57,298 nt of DNA from Comamonadaceae bacterium (GTDB lineage: Bacteria; Pseudomonadota; Gammaproteobacteria; Burkholderiales; Burkholderiaceae_C), in the NCBI GenBank assembly GCA_947451565.1, contig CANFZT010000004.1:1-57298 (forward strand). Reading direction: 5' to 3'. The translations under genes were made by a program, and so were the position numbers. The notes below the pieces were generated by a model that was given only the letters and a program-made list of their open reading frames with translations, was not told where the DNA came from and searched no databases. This document shows positions 10,928-24,300 of this stretch, in pieces (within the stretch, counting starts at the first letter, position 1; each line of letters opens with the position of its first letter).

Positions 10928-12838
10928 TTGAACGAATTTATGCATATAAACTTCCCGCGCTTTATTCGTTGTGTGTTGATGATCCTGCTTTGGTCAGGTT
11001 CAGCGGCCGATGTGTTTGCTGATGTTCATGACCACATTCGTGCGCGTGCGTATTGGGAGGATGTGACAGGAAATGCGACCATCAAGGAAGCCCAAACACA
11101 TACATTTACCCCTTATGACGGGGTCTTGAGTCGAGGCTATACCGGTGCGGCCATTTGGATTCAACTTGAGATTTCTCCATTACCGCATATCAAAGCGGAT
11201 GAGAAACTGGTACTTCGTATCCGCCCGACTTACTTAGATGAACTCACACTGTTTGATCCACTAGATACCAGCGGCCTTATTCGTAAAACAGGTGACCAAG
11301 TTTCCTACAAACATGAGGAGTACAAGTCGCTAGCCCACACATTTGTCATTCCTGCTGGGGCTGGACCTCGTGATGTTTGGATTCGACTGAAAGCGACCAG
11401 TACCACCTTCATGCAAATTGAGGCGTTGTCCATCGAGGACATGCAAATTGATGAGCACCGACTATTAACCACCAGTTACCTTGTGCTGGCATTGATCATG
11501 GTGTTCTCATTGGTTGTATTGATGAATTGGATCAACTACCGCGAATTTTTGTATGCCGCCTTTGTAGTCAGAAATTTCATATTTTTTGTCTATGCGGCTG
11601 CATTTTTCGGGCTTGCACGGTTCTTTCTCAGCGATTGGCTAAGTGCAACAACTCTTGACGCAACATATAACTGGTTGGTTGTTGGTACGACCGCATTTGC
11701 CTTTTGGTTTGAAACCCGTTTTCTCAACGAATACGCACCACCGCGCTGGGCTCAAATGATTTTTTACTGCATGTACGGTTGGTCTCTCGCCGCCATGCTT
11801 TTGCTCGTGTTGGGTCATACGCGAGAAGCCCTTCAAACCAACATGCTGCTCAACGGCGTCGGTATTTTGGTACTTCTTGTCGTCTCTGTAACTTTCGTTG
11901 ATGGTGGTCAAAGAGTGCGGACTCGACAAGCGGCCTCGTTGTTGAAGAAAAAATTTGTGGTCGGTTATTACCTCGTCCTCACCTCTTTGATAATGTTCAG
12001 CGTTTTGCCATATTTAGGTTTGCTAGTTGGGAGCGAATTTGGTGCCAACGGGTTGGTCTACTATGCTCTGATTTCAGGTTTGGATATGACCATTTTGTTA
12101 CAACTGCGGTCTAACCAACTTCGGCAAGCACGCATTCAACTCGACCGTGAGTTACTGCTCTCTAACCAGCAAGTGGAATTTGAGAAAGTGCGTCGTGATG
12201 AGCAAAGCCAAATGCTCACCATGCTGATGCATGAGCTCAAAAATCCGCTCGCGGTCATTGACCTTGCGCAACATACCTCCGAAGACGCGCATACTCGAGA
12301 TTACGTTAGTCGAAATGTGTCCATCATTCGGGATGTCTTAGACCAATGCGTTATTGCTGAACGTTTATCTGAGGGAAAAGTCACAATACAAAAAGCACCA
12401 GTCGACTTGGTGGCCCTCATTAATGATTTAACAAAACAGCCCCAGCATATTGACCGGTTCATCATTCAGCTACCGGATGCCATCCCCACATTACATACGG
12501 ACTACCAGTGCCTGCGCATCGCGCTGAACAACCTCATCGACAACGCTTTACGCTACGGCGACATCTATCAGCCTATTGAAATTGCAGTGACCATCCAAGC
12601 CAATGTCCATGGTGATGCAGGGGTGCTCATCAGCATTGCCAATCATCCTGGAGTGGCTGGTTGGCCTGATGCTGACAAAGTGTTTCAGAAGTACTACCGC
12701 AGCTCAGGCGCCAAATCAATTTCTGGAACAGGTTTGGGTTTATCCTTGGTGCGCAGTCTTTCGAATTTGCTTGGCGCTAAGTGCATCTTCGCCCCTGACA
12801 TCACCCGCGTGAGGTTCAAGTTATGGCTACCCAGCTGA
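10928..12838 (+). CDS. 7TMR-DISM-type membrane sensor histidine kinase
   Basis: Extracellular DISMED2-like N-terminus (AAIWIQLEI...LRIRPTYLDELTLFDP), several TM helices, HisKA LMHELKNPLAVI, HATPase N-box ALNNLIDNALRYGD and GTGLGLSLV. TTG start in track; ATG at 10940 is an alternative. Confidence 0.9.
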   Translation: MNEFMHINFPRFIRCVLMILLWSGSAADVFADVHDHIRARAYWEDVTGNATIKEAQTHTFTPYDGVLSRGYTGAAIWIQLEISPLPHIKADEKLVLRIRPTYLDELTLFDPLDTSGLIRKTGDQVSYKHEEYKSLAHTFVIPAGAGPRDVWIRLKATSTTFMQIEALSIEDMQIDEHRLLTTSYLVLALIMVFSLVVLMNWINYREFLYAAFVVRNFIFFVYAAAFFGLARFFLSDWLSATTLDATYNWLVVGTTAFAFWFETRFLNEYAPPRWAQMIFYCMYGWSLAAMLLLVLGHTREALQTNMLLNGVGILVLLVVSVTFVDGGQRVRTRQAASLLKKKFVVGYYLVLTSLIMFSVLPYLGLLVGSEFGANGLVYYALISGLDMTILLQLRSNQLRQARIQLDRELLLSNQQVEFEKVRRDEQSQMLTMLMHELKNPLAVIDLAQHTSEDAHTRDYVSRNVSIIRDVLDQCVIAERLSEGKVTIQKAPVDLVALINDLTKQPQHIDRFIIQLPDAIPTLHTDYQCLRIALNNLIDNALRYGDIYQPIEIAVTIQANVHGDAGVLISIANHPGVAGWPDADKVFQKYYRSSGAKSISGTGLGLSLVRSLSNLLGAKCIFAPDITRVRFKLWLPS

Positions 12839-13512
12839 ACATCGTTGTCGTGGAGGACAACCATGATTTGCGTACCCTGTTGTCCCAAGCATTGCGCAAA
12901 GATGGTCACCGCGTCACCGCCTTGTCATGCGCCGAAGAGCTGGAAGACGCGGCTGGTAGTGAGCATGCTGATGCGTTTTTAATCGACATCAATTTACCCG
13001 GAGAAAATGGCTTTAGCCTGTCGCAGCGTCTACGCAAAACCCATCCCCTGCAAGGCATCATCATCTTGTCTGCACGCTCTGATCTGGAGGACAAGATCGG
13101 CGGTTATGACTGTGGTGCTGATATTTATTTGACCAAGCCTGTGTCACTCTTCGAACTGTCGGCGGCGCTTCGAAGCTTTGCACGTCGTCGATTCGCGACC
13201 TTCAAACACCTAGACCCTCTAGGTCTTACACTGAACAAACTCGAGCTGCAAGGCCATATGGCGTGTGTCAAACTCACAGATCAAGAAGCCATTGTGCTAA
13301 CTGCGATGGCGCGTGCTCCAGCTGGACGACTTGAGACTTGGCAGATTGCTGATTTACTTGACGCGGAATTTGATGATTCGTTCAAATCCAGCTTGGCTGT
13401 ACGCATGGTACGTTTGCGTAAAAAATTGATGGATGTCGGTGCTGAGGGGGGTGTCATTGAGTCATTACGCAACATCGGCTACCAACTGAATGCCCATATC
13501 GAAATAGTTTAG
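12823..13512 (+). CDS. Response regulator, receiver plus OmpR-like winged helix
   Basis: VVVEDNHDLRTLL, FLIDINLPGENG, ILSARSD, YLTKPVSLFEL; C-terminal RMVRLRKKL...ESLRNIGYQL; overlaps kinase ORF by 16 bp. Confidence 0.93.
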   Translation: MATQLNIVVVEDNHDLRTLLSQALRKDGHRVTALSCAEELEDAAGSEHADAFLIDINLPGENGFSLSQRLRKTHPLQGIIILSARSDLEDKIGGYDCGADIYLTKPVSLFELSAALRSFARRRFATFKHLDPLGLTLNKLELQGHMACVKLTDQEAIVLTAMARAPAGRLETWQIADLLDAEFDDSFKSSLAVRMVRLRKKLMDVGAEGGVIESLRNIGYQLNAHIEIV

Positions 13513-13599
13513 GTACTAAAGTTTCAATATGTAGTTTTCTGTAATAAAACGAATGTGATGTTTTGAATAATTCAGACTGGTTTTTCTATAACTAGTCGA

Positions 13600-15330
13600 A
13601 TGATTCATACGGTCTTCAAATCTCAGCCAATCTCACGATTGGCATTCGCAATGGTTGCAGCGATATTTGCTGAGTCAGCAGCCTGTCAACCTATTGACGC
13701 GGGGGCCCTGCAGCGTCAAACCGAACAGAGTATGCAGAGACAGGTGTCACCCAAAGTGACCATCGGAAAAGAAGCGCCACCGATAGCGCCAGCAGCACCG
13801 GACGAAACGACCGTGACCGTCGTACAGTTTCAATTGGTCGGCAACACGTTGATGACTAACGATCAATTGCAAGTTGCGCTACATGAATATTTAAATCATC
13901 CACTAAGCTTTGCGCAACTCAACCAAGCTGCTGCGGCGGTTGCTGCGACGTATCGCAACGCAGGTCTGGTTGCCCGCGCTTTTTTGCCCCAACAGGAAAT
14001 TGACAACCGTGTCGTCAAGATTCAAATCATTGAATCGGTGTTCGGGCAGGTGCGCATCAGTGATACCTCGACTCAACGCATTCATCACGCACGACTCGTA
14101 CGAATGATCGAATCCGCACAAACCCGTGGTCAGCCTGTGGATTTAAATCGAATTGATCGTGTCCTGTTGCTACTAGACGATATGCCAGGCATTTCTGTTT
14201 CAGGAAATCTGGCAGATGGACAAGCGCAGGGCGAAACGGATTTAGTGCTTGACGTTCATGACCAAGGTTGGGTCAGCGGCAGTGCCACTGTTGATAACAC
14301 TGGATCGAGGTCGACAGGGCAGTCGCGCTTGAGTGCCACGTTGAACGTGAACAGTCCCTTGAAAGTTGGTGACTTGTTATCCACAAGTTTGCTGAAATCA
14401 GAGGGTAGCAATTACCAACGCATGGCATACACCGCACCATTGGGCACCAATGGCTGGAGAACCGGTGGACATGCTTCACATCTGAGTTATCACTTGGTAG
14501 GTGACTTTGCGAGTCTCGATGGCCATGGCATTGCAACTAGTAGTGGTGTTGATTTGAGTTATCCCTTGCTTCGCGGACAGTTAAGCAACATCAATGTCAG
14601 CAGCAGCTTTGATTTGAAAAAATTTGAAAACTACACCAATGGAAGTATTTTGGTGTCGAATTACAAGATCAATGTCGCCAATATTGGATTGAATGCTAAT
14701 CATGTTGATGCCATGGGGGGCGGTGGATACAACACCTTTTCTTTGGGTGCCTCCGCAGGTAAAGTGAACCTCGAAGGATCTCCGAACCAAACCAGCGATG
14801 CAGCAACAGCGCATACTGCCGGTGCATTCACGAAACTTTCTTTAAGCATCAGTCGGTTGCAAACGCTGACCTCAGATCTCAGTTTGTATTTATCCTTTGC
14901 ATCGCAAACAGCGAACAAAAACCTTGACAGCAGCGAGCGTTTTTATTTAGGGGGTTCATCCGGCGTTCGCGCCTATCCCACCAGCGAGGGTGGCGGTTCA
15001 CAAGGGAGTCTGGCGAATATTGAGTTACGTAAACAACTGAGCGATACCCATACGCTCACCACCTTTTATGACCAAGGTCACATCACGACATTCAAAGAAA
15101 ACAACTTTGTATTCGGACAGGGCTTAAATTCAGGTGTCAATCCTAATCAATTTTCGCTGCAAGGTTATGGATTCACCTTAGGTTGGCAGGAGGCTGGGAA
15201 ATTTGATGTACGTGCCACTTGGGCGCGTCGCATTGGTGCTAATCCAATCGCCAACTTGGTTAATGGTTTAGATGGCGATGGAACTAAAAAAATCAATCGA
15301 GTTTGGCTCAGCGGCTCATTGATTTTTTAA
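13600..15330 (+). CDS. ShlB/FhaC/HecB-family two-partner secretion transporter (TpsB)
   Basis: N-terminal POTRA (VVQFQLVGNTLMTNDQLQ...), beta-barrel with motif FYLGGSSGVRAYPTSEGGGSQG. Confidence 0.94.
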   Translation: MIHTVFKSQPISRLAFAMVAAIFAESAACQPIDAGALQRQTEQSMQRQVSPKVTIGKEAPPIAPAAPDETTVTVVQFQLVGNTLMTNDQLQVALHEYLNHPLSFAQLNQAAAAVAATYRNAGLVARAFLPQQEIDNRVVKIQIIESVFGQVRISDTSTQRIHHARLVRMIESAQTRGQPVDLNRIDRVLLLLDDMPGISVSGNLADGQAQGETDLVLDVHDQGWVSGSATVDNTGSRSTGQSRLSATLNVNSPLKVGDLLSTSLLKSEGSNYQRMAYTAPLGTNGWRTGGHASHLSYHLVGDFASLDGHGIATSSGVDLSYPLLRGQLSNINVSSSFDLKKFENYTNGSILVSNYKINVANIGLNANHVDAMGGGGYNTFSLGASAGKVNLEGSPNQTSDAATAHTAGAFTKLSLSISRLQTLTSDLSLYLSFASQTANKNLDSSERFYLGGSSGVRAYPTSEGGGSQGSLANIELRKQLSDTHTLTTFYDQGHITTFKENNFVFGQGLNSGVNPNQFSLQGYGFTLGWQEAGKFDVRATWARRIGANPIANLVNGLDGDGTKKINRVWLSGSLIF

Positions 15331-15348
15331 CCAAATCCGCCTTCATTT

Positions 15349-18300
15349 ATGAAAGAGCACGCGGGTCTCAATCGGTTTTATAGACATGTCTGGTGCTATG
15401 CCACCCAGACATGGTTAGTTGCACCTGAAACAGCGCGTCGTAGTCGCAAAGGAGGTTCAACTTCGCGTACGGCTGACGCGGTCGTCGGAACTCTGGCCTC
15501 ATTTGCACTGAGCGGCATTCTAGATCTCACGCATGCACAGCAAGCGCCTCCGGTCGCTCAACTTCCGATGGCAGGTGTTGTGAGCCGAGGCAATGCAACG
15601 ATTTCTCAAAGTAGCACGGCGACCAGCGCTGCTATGACGGTGCTTCAGAGCACAGAGCGTGCAGTGATCAATTGGAGTAGTTTCAATATAGGTGCCAATG
15701 CGCGGGTGAATTTCGTCCAACCAGATCGAAATTCAGTGACGTTGAATAAAGTTGTAGATCCAACGCCTAGTCAGATTTTTGGCCAAATCAGCGCCAATGG
15801 GCAGGTGTATCTCAGTAATCCACATGGTGTGTATTTCTCACCGACATCGCAAGTGGATGTCGGTGCCTTGGTCGCGACCAGTCATCAGCTTGACGATGAC
15901 GCGTTCATGGCGGGTAAAGCAGACTTTGCGAGGAATCAAGCCACGGGCAAGGTGATCAACGAAGGGCGCCTGACAGCTACCTTGGGGGGGTACATCGCTT
16001 TGCTCGCACCAGAGGTTCAGAACGCAGGGGTCATCGTGGCAAGGGCTGGCACTGTGGTGTTGGCCGCTGGCGATTTGATTACGCTGAACTTTGATGGGAA
16101 TCAAGGCATTGCTGGTATCACCACCACACCTTCAACCATTTCAGCACTGATTGAAAATCGATTGGCGATCAGCGCACCTGATGGAAAAATCATTTTCTCT
16201 GCATTTGCGCTAAACAAACTCCAAGCGGGCGTCATTAAAAACAGTGGCACTTTAGAAGCCAGCAGCTTGGTTCAACGCGGTGGGAAAATTCTGCTTGAGG
16301 GCAATGACATTCGGCTTGCAGCGACCAGTCAAATTTTTGCAACAGGGCCATCGGGTGGTGGCACTGTGCTTGTTGGCGGGGATTGGCAAGGGGCCGAATC
16401 CCTGCGTCAGGCCACCTCGGTCACAATGGAAACAGGTGCAGTTATCGATGCCAGTGCAACTTCGCAAGGGGATGGCGGTAAAGTCGTTCTGTGGACCGAT
16501 GTCAAGCGAGAAGAAAGCAAAACGGAAGTAGCTGGAAGCATCAAGGCCGATGCAGGTCCTCTCGGCGGCGATGGTGGGGACATCGATACGTCAGGCCATC
16601 GTCTCATCATCGACCGCGTGCGCATATACACGCGTAGCAGAACTGGGCGTTACGGTCGTTGGCTGCTTGATCCATATACCTACACCATCAATAGCGCCAA
16701 CGCCAACACGATTGCCAGTGCTTTGGCGAACAGCAATGTAATGATTGACACCAACGCTGCGACCTCTGGAGGTATTTCCGGAGTTTCTGGAGCGGCCAAC
16801 ATTGTGGTGAACGCTGACATTGTTCGCCGCACAGGTGGTGGTGGTGCTACCACTCTGACATTATCAGCAGGTCAAGATATCTATGTGAACGCCAATATCA
16901 GTGGGACATCTGGTAAACCGCTGAACGTGGTTCTCGCGGCACGCGCACATGGTGAAGCCACAGGTTCGGTGTATGTTACCAACGCAAAATCCATCCAAAC
17001 ATTTGGTGGTGACATCACGATTGGAGGCGGTGATCAAAATGCCTCTGGTTCCGCCATTACCAGTGCCTCTCAAAATCCCATGGCCGCAGTCTCGATCGTG
17101 GGCATCTTGGATGCCACGACGGATGGATCTGGGGCCACGCAAATCAGCAAAGCCAAATCGGATGTTGTGGCAAATACAGTGAGCGTAGCGTCTGTCTCCA
17201 ACGCTGCAGGCGGCGGCAACATCAGCATACGAGGGCAAGGTAGCAGCACATTGAGCACCAACAACTGGGGTGTTCGTTTAGCAAAAGATACTTCGCTGAG
17301 TGATGTGGGCATCATCACGGGAGGTGCCGGGACGATCAGTATTACTGGTACTGGAGGGAATGGCAGCTCCAGCTCAGCCGGCATACAACTCGATGCTGGC
17401 GGATATGTGCTTGCCAATCAAGGTAGCATCAACCTCACTGGGGCGCAAGGCAGCGGCAGTTCTGCCTATGGCATTGCAGCCATCAATTCTGCAAAGTTGG
17501 TGGGTACCCAAGGTGGTTTGGAGCTGAGTGGTGAAAGCTTACTCGTCGATGGCACGCTCGGATTTGTGGCTGGGATAACTAGCAACATCCATACACCCAT
17601 CGTGACGCAAGGCGTTTCACCTATATTGGCTTTGCGTGGTTCCGGAGCCTACAAACTGTGGGGTGATGCTAATGCTTGGAACAACGCGCGTCCCGCAAAT
17701 ACCGCGGCCACGGGAACAGCAGCTACCTTTTACAACGACACCAACCCAATTCAGTTGATGGGGATTTCTCGTGCCAGCGCTTTTTATGGCTTTGGCACCT
17801 TGCCTGCAGGTTTAGTCACGGATGCGTATTACCCCATCTACGTCAAAGAGACCTTCACTGCCAGTAATTACGGCAACTTGATCCTTGGCTATCAGTTGTT
17901 AGACAGCGCTGGGAATGTCATAACCCCAGGAGTGACCCCCAACTACTCCTTAGTCAATGCGGCCGTGAGTGGAACCGCCAGCTACAACCTGACTAACAGT
18001 TCAGCCGCAGGCGTTTACACCGCGCTTTATACCGGTGGACTGTCTGTGGCGGACACGACTGGCAAATATTTCTTACTGCCATATGCGGCCGGAACCAGTT
18101 ACACCGTCAAGCCATTGCCATTGACCTTCAACGGTACTCGCTTTTATGACGGTACGCTGGCAGTCAACGCATCCGACTTGACCATCACCAATCGCGTTGG
18201 TAATGATGATGTGACCGTCAGTGGCAGCGTCAGCAACGCTCTGGGTAGTAAAAATGCCTCGACGGCGCCGCAGACCATGTCCAACTTCACAGGCATGACG

Positions 18301-21300
18301 GTCAGCAATGCCAATTACACCTTGACTGGGGCGATGGCCTTGGTCACTGTGAGGCCTCTCAACGTCTTTGTATCAGGGGCTGTGGCAGCAGACAAGGTGT
18401 ACGACCGTTCCACAGCCGCCACAGTGTCTGGCGGAACGGTGGCAGGATTCATCGTGAGTGGTGAATCTCTGAGTCTCAATCAGGCAGGTAGTTTTGCTAT
18501 ACAAGACGTTGTGATGACCAACGGCACGCCGCAACCAATTTTTGTGATTCCCAGTTTTACTTTGGTGGCTGGTGCCAACACACTCGCTTCTAATTATTCG
18601 CTCACCCAACCCAGCCTCAGTGCCACGATTACCCCAAAACCGCTCACCATCTCAACAGTCCCAACTGTGAGCGACAAGGTTTATGACGGCAACACCATTG
18701 CAAGTATCAGAGGTGGGCAACTCAGTGGCGTCATTAATGGGGACACTGTGACGTTATCGCAAGCAGGAAACTTTGTGACGCCGGATGCAGGTTCCAACAA
18801 AGAGGTTGAAACCAAATTTTTTCTCACAGGAAGTTCCGCTACCAACTACAGCGTTGTTCAGCCGACAGGACTGAAAGCCAGCATCACACCTGCACCCCTG
18901 ACAGTTCGCGCAAACAATGATGCCAAATTCAGCGCAGAAGCGGATGCCGTTGGCTACGCAGGCGTTCATTACAGCGGCTTCGTCAACGGAGAAACAGCCT
19001 CTAACTTAAGCGGAACTTTGACGCTTGCTCGCTCAAATGCAAACACAAACGCTGAAGGCTTCTACAGCAATGTGATTGAGCCGTCTGGGTTGACTTCAAA
19101 CAACTACAGCATTACCTTTGCCAAAGGTAACTACACCATCGCACCGGCGGATCAGTTGCTTGTAAGACTCAATACCAGCAGCATCGCTTACGGGGCGGAA
19201 CCTACTTACAGCGTTGCGTCTGCCCAGTATCTGCATGGCACAGTTCAGACCATCGCACCGAGCAATATTGAGGTGAACGGCAACACCATTTCTGTCACGG
19301 ATGATGCCAACAAAACGACTACATTCACACTCGCTCCGGTCGGTGCCACCCAAAGCAACAATTACTACAACGCAGGTGGCTATTCGATAGAGATGGTCGG
19401 CAGCTCTATCCCTAACGGTGCCAGCTTCAATAGCATTGCAGTCATGGGTAGCCTCAATGTGAGTCGAAAACCACTGACTGTTATCACGCCCGCAGCGACA
19501 TTGACCAAGGTGTTTGATAACACCAACGTGATGACCAATCTCACGGCTGCCAACAATTACGGTGTTTCTGGATTGGTCGGCGTTGACTTGGTCAGTCTCA
19601 GTGGCCAAGGAACATACAACACCACCAACGCAGGTTCAGGCATTGGCTACACAATCAGCAACATTGGCATCACTGGGGCTGCGTCTAATAACTATTACCT
19701 GAGTAACGTTTCCAACACATCCGGTAACGGTAACCAAGGCCCCACGCTCATCGGAACAACCGGAGTCATTACACAGCGCCCCATCTTGCTTGCCGGCGGT
19801 ATGGCGTACAGCGGTGTGCCAACTGCCCTGGGAATGGTGGCCACCAATGTAGCGTCAGGTGCGCCTGTCATCGTATCTGGCACAGGCAATTTGTCTAGCA
19901 AAGATGCAGGCATTGTGACGATCACGGGTGTCAATAATTTCGCCCTCGACAATCCCAACTACTACCTTGACACAAGCACCCCTAATAATTTGGGCAGCTA
20001 TAGCATCATCCCGACCATCCTCTCCATCAGTGGATCGCGTGCATACGATGGCACCACGGTGGTCAACGGTGCCACATTGCAAGCCACGGGTGTAAATGGT
20101 GAAACTTTCAGCGTATCGGGCAGCGGTGGGGTTGGCAACCTGCTGACAAAAAATGTAGGAACCGGCAAACTTGACAGTGTCTTAGGGCTGCAAGCGATTG
20201 AGGCAGTGGGTGGGCCAAAGCTATCGAATTACTTCGGCCTTTCACCCACATTCTCCACTTACACCGTGAGCAAACTCTCTGCTGGAGTGTCGCAAGTGGC
20301 ACAAAGCGTAGGTTACAACGGCACGCTGCAAATGGCGTCTGTCACGCAAACAGGCTTTATTGCAGGTGACAACGTGCAAGTGACAGGACAGTCTTCGGGA
20401 ACCAACGCTGGCAATTACATGTCTAGTTTGGGTGTGACAGGGACAGATGCCAATAACTATCAAGTCGCCTTTACCGACGGCAAGCTTACGATTGGTGCAA
20501 TTCCTATCACGGTCAACATCAATGTCAGCAAAACTTATGACGCCAGCACTGCGTTCTCTAGCGGATTCAGTATCACAAACAATGTATGGGGACTGACCAG
20601 TCCCTACTTCACTGGGTCAGCATTTGTAGCCAGCGCCAATGCCGGTAGCTACACCAGTTTCTCAAGCAACTCTTTGGTACTGACGAATACCAATTACACC
20701 ATTGCCAGTATTGCTAACGTTCAGGCAACGATCAATAAAGCCGATCTGACCATCAGTGGCACTCAAACCTACAACGCACAAACCAGCGCCATTGCATCAG
20801 GAATGCAAGCCACCGGTGTTGCTGGTCAGTCTTTCTACATCACAGGACTTGGAGATAGCAGCAACTTGCTCAGCAAGAACGTGGGGGCGCAAACCTTGAA
20901 CTCGCTGACAGGACTGTCGCTAGGTGGAGTCAGAACGGGTGGTGACGCCAACAACTACAACACGTTGTCGGCCGTCAATTCATCAATCACGATCAATCGA
21001 GCGAACCTCACGATCACAGGGGAAAGCGTTGCCAACAAACCCTACGACGGAGCTATGACGGCATCCCTGGATAAAACCAATGCGGTCCTGTCGGGTGTTT
21101 GGGGGGCGGATCAAGTCACGCTTTCCTCTGCCGCGGCCAGTGCAAGTTTTTACGACAAGAACGTTGCGACAGCTAAATCGGTCTACACCTTTGGACATAG
21201 CTTGACAGGCAACGATGCCGGTAATTACAACCTGATTCAGCCCACATTCAGTGCCAACATCACAGCAGTGCCGTTGACCCTCACAGCGAACAATGGCAGC

Positions 21301-24300
21301 AAAACCTATGGCCAAGGGTTGACATTGTCTAACACGGCTTTTACTGCCACCGGACTACAGCCAGGGGACTCGGTGGGCAGCGTGACGTTGACCAGCGCAG
21401 GCGCGTCTGCAACTGCCGCTGCGAGTGCTAACCCGTACAACATTGTGCCTTCAGCGGCAATCGGTTCGTCGTTTCTAACGACTAACTACAACATCAGCTA
21501 TGTCAATGGCAATTTGATGGTCAACCCTGCGAACCTGACCGTAACGGCTAACAACGGGGCAAAGACCTACGGACTAAGCTACAGCCTCTCAGACGGCGCA
21601 TTTGCGACGACGGGTTTACAAAATGGCGAAACAGTTGGCACGGTCAGCTTGACAAGCTTAGGCGCTACAAGCACGGCCAACGTTGGGACCTACAGCATCG
21701 TGCCCAGTGCGCTCACTGGCGGGAACTTCAACAGCAACAACTACAACATCAGTTACACCAACGGCACCTTAACGGTGAATCCTGCGACATTAACCATTAC
21801 TGCCAAGAATGGCTCTAAAACATATGGCGAAACTTATGCCTTGTTAGGAACCGATTTCACAGTCACAGGCCTAAAAAACAATGAGTCAGTTGGCTCTGTG
21901 ACTTTGAATACTAGTGGCGCTGTCAACACCACAACGATCGGCTCCTACGCTATCACCCCCAGTGCAGCGACAGGCGGAACCTTCACAGCTTCTAATTACA
22001 ACATTGGGTATGTCAATGGCACGTTGACTGTCAATCCTTTGCTGCTCACCATATCTGGTGAAACGGCTGCCAATAAGGTATATAACGGCAATACGGCAGC
22101 GACGATCGACACTGCAGCGGCAGCGTTGGTGGGCATATTTAACGCAGACGACGTCACGCTCGTGAAGTCATCCGTCACGGGTACTTTTTCTGATAGAAAT
22201 GTCGGTGACAACAAGGCTGTCACTGTCGTTGGCAATACATTGACAGGCGCCAAGGCCTCCAACTACATCTTGCAGCAACCGATGCTCACCGCATCCATCT
22301 CAGCCAGTCCTCTTACCATCACGGCCAATGATGGCTCTAAGACGTATGGCCAGTCTTTCGCATTGCAAGGCACCGCTTTCACTAGCAATGGATTGCAAGG
22401 CTCAGATGTCATCAGTTCGGTAACGATGAGCAGCCTTGGCGCAGCATCCGGTGCTGGCGTGGGCGCTTCCCCTTATGCCATCACACCCAGTGCAGCGACA
22501 GGCAATCCCTTTAACGCAAACAACTATGCCATCACTTATGTTCCGGGACGGCTGACCGTCAATCCTGCCAATCTCACGGTCACGGCGAACAACCTTAGCA
22601 AGAACTATGGGCAGGCATACGCATTTGCTGGTATAGAGTTCACATCCTCCGGCCTACAAGGTACCGACCGAATTGATACCGTGACACTGTCCAGTGCGGG
22701 GGCTGCGGCCTCGGCCTTGGTATCAGGCAGTCCCTACAGCATTACCCCGAGTGCAGCAGTTGGCGCATCATTTAGTTCTAGCAACTACAACATCACCTAT
22801 AGAGATGGGACTTTCGCGGTGAATCGCGCGGTTCTGACGATCAACGGAGAAACTGTCAGCAACAAAGTTTATGACGGGACGACAGTTGCAACCATCAACA
22901 CAAACGGCGCATCTCTTGCAGGGGTGGTAGGTTCGGATCTTGTGTATCTCAGCACAAACGGTGTGACGGGAACCTTTCAATCCCCCAACGCTGCTTCTAA
23001 CATTCCTGTCACTATCATCGGTAATACCTTAATTGGCACTGATGCCAGTAAATATGAACTCGCACAACCCACGGGGTTCATAGCCACGATCAGCAAAGCC
23101 CCTCTCAGCATCACGGCTAACAATTTGACTAAGACGTATGGTCAAACAGCGGCGTTGTTGTCATCAGCCTTCGGTGCCTCGGGCTTGAAAAATGGTGAAA
23201 CCGTTACCTCAGTGACGCTTGCAAGTGCAGGCGTTGCGCCTAACGCCTCTGTCTTTGGCGGACCCTACGCTATCACCCCATCTAATGCATCAGGAACGTT
23301 TTCGGCATCTAACTACGACATCACATACATCAATGGAGTGTTAACTGTAGATCGAGCGCCCTTGATCTTGTCTGGTACCCGGGTTTACAACGGGACATCA
23401 ACAGCAGCCAATATGACTGCAACGGGTGTATTGGGACAAACATTCTCCGTGACCGGTAACGGCAACATCACCAACTTATCCAGCAAAAATGTCGGTACTT
23501 ACGCGCTGTCGTCGGTGACAGGTCTGACATTAGGCGCATCATCTAACGGGGGAGATGCTCAAAATTATGAGCCAATTGCAACCATTGGCTCTATATACAC
23601 GGTTACGCCAGCTGCATTATCAATTCGAGCGAACAGCTATCAAAAGACTTATGGCGACACGCTGACATTCTCCGGCTCCGAATTCTCCAGCATTGGGTTG
23701 CAAGGAACCGACACCATTGGCAGTGTCACCCTGAGCAGTGCAGGTGTTGCAGCAAATGCATCGGTCATTGGTGGTCCTTACACCATCACGCCAAGTGCCG
23801 CGGCAGGAGGCACATTCGCCGCTGGTAATTACACATTGACTTATACCAACGGCACCTTAAACGTTGTGCCTGCTCCACTCACCCTCACAGGTTCGCAGCC
23901 TTATAACGGTGGAACGACCGTGATTGCTAGCAATCTCACCGCCGTGGGTGTTCTCGGGCAGTCTTTCGATGTGACAGGACAAGGTGATGCCTCTAATCTC
24001 CCAAGCAAAAATGTAGGGACCTACATTTTGTCGACGGTGACAGGCCTTGCTATTGGCAGCAGCAACAATGGTGGCGTTACTACCAACTATGTCCCGATTG
24101 CTTCTGCAACTTCAAATTACGCCATCACGCCAGCTGCGCTCACCATCACCGCATTGAACGACGCTAAAACCTACGGAGAAACAAGAACTTATACAGGTTT
24201 GGAATTCACCCACTCTGCGTTGCAAAACGGAGAAACTCTGACTGGGGTGACGCTAAATAGCGTAGGGGCTAGCGCAACTGCAGGCGTCGCTGCAAGCCCT

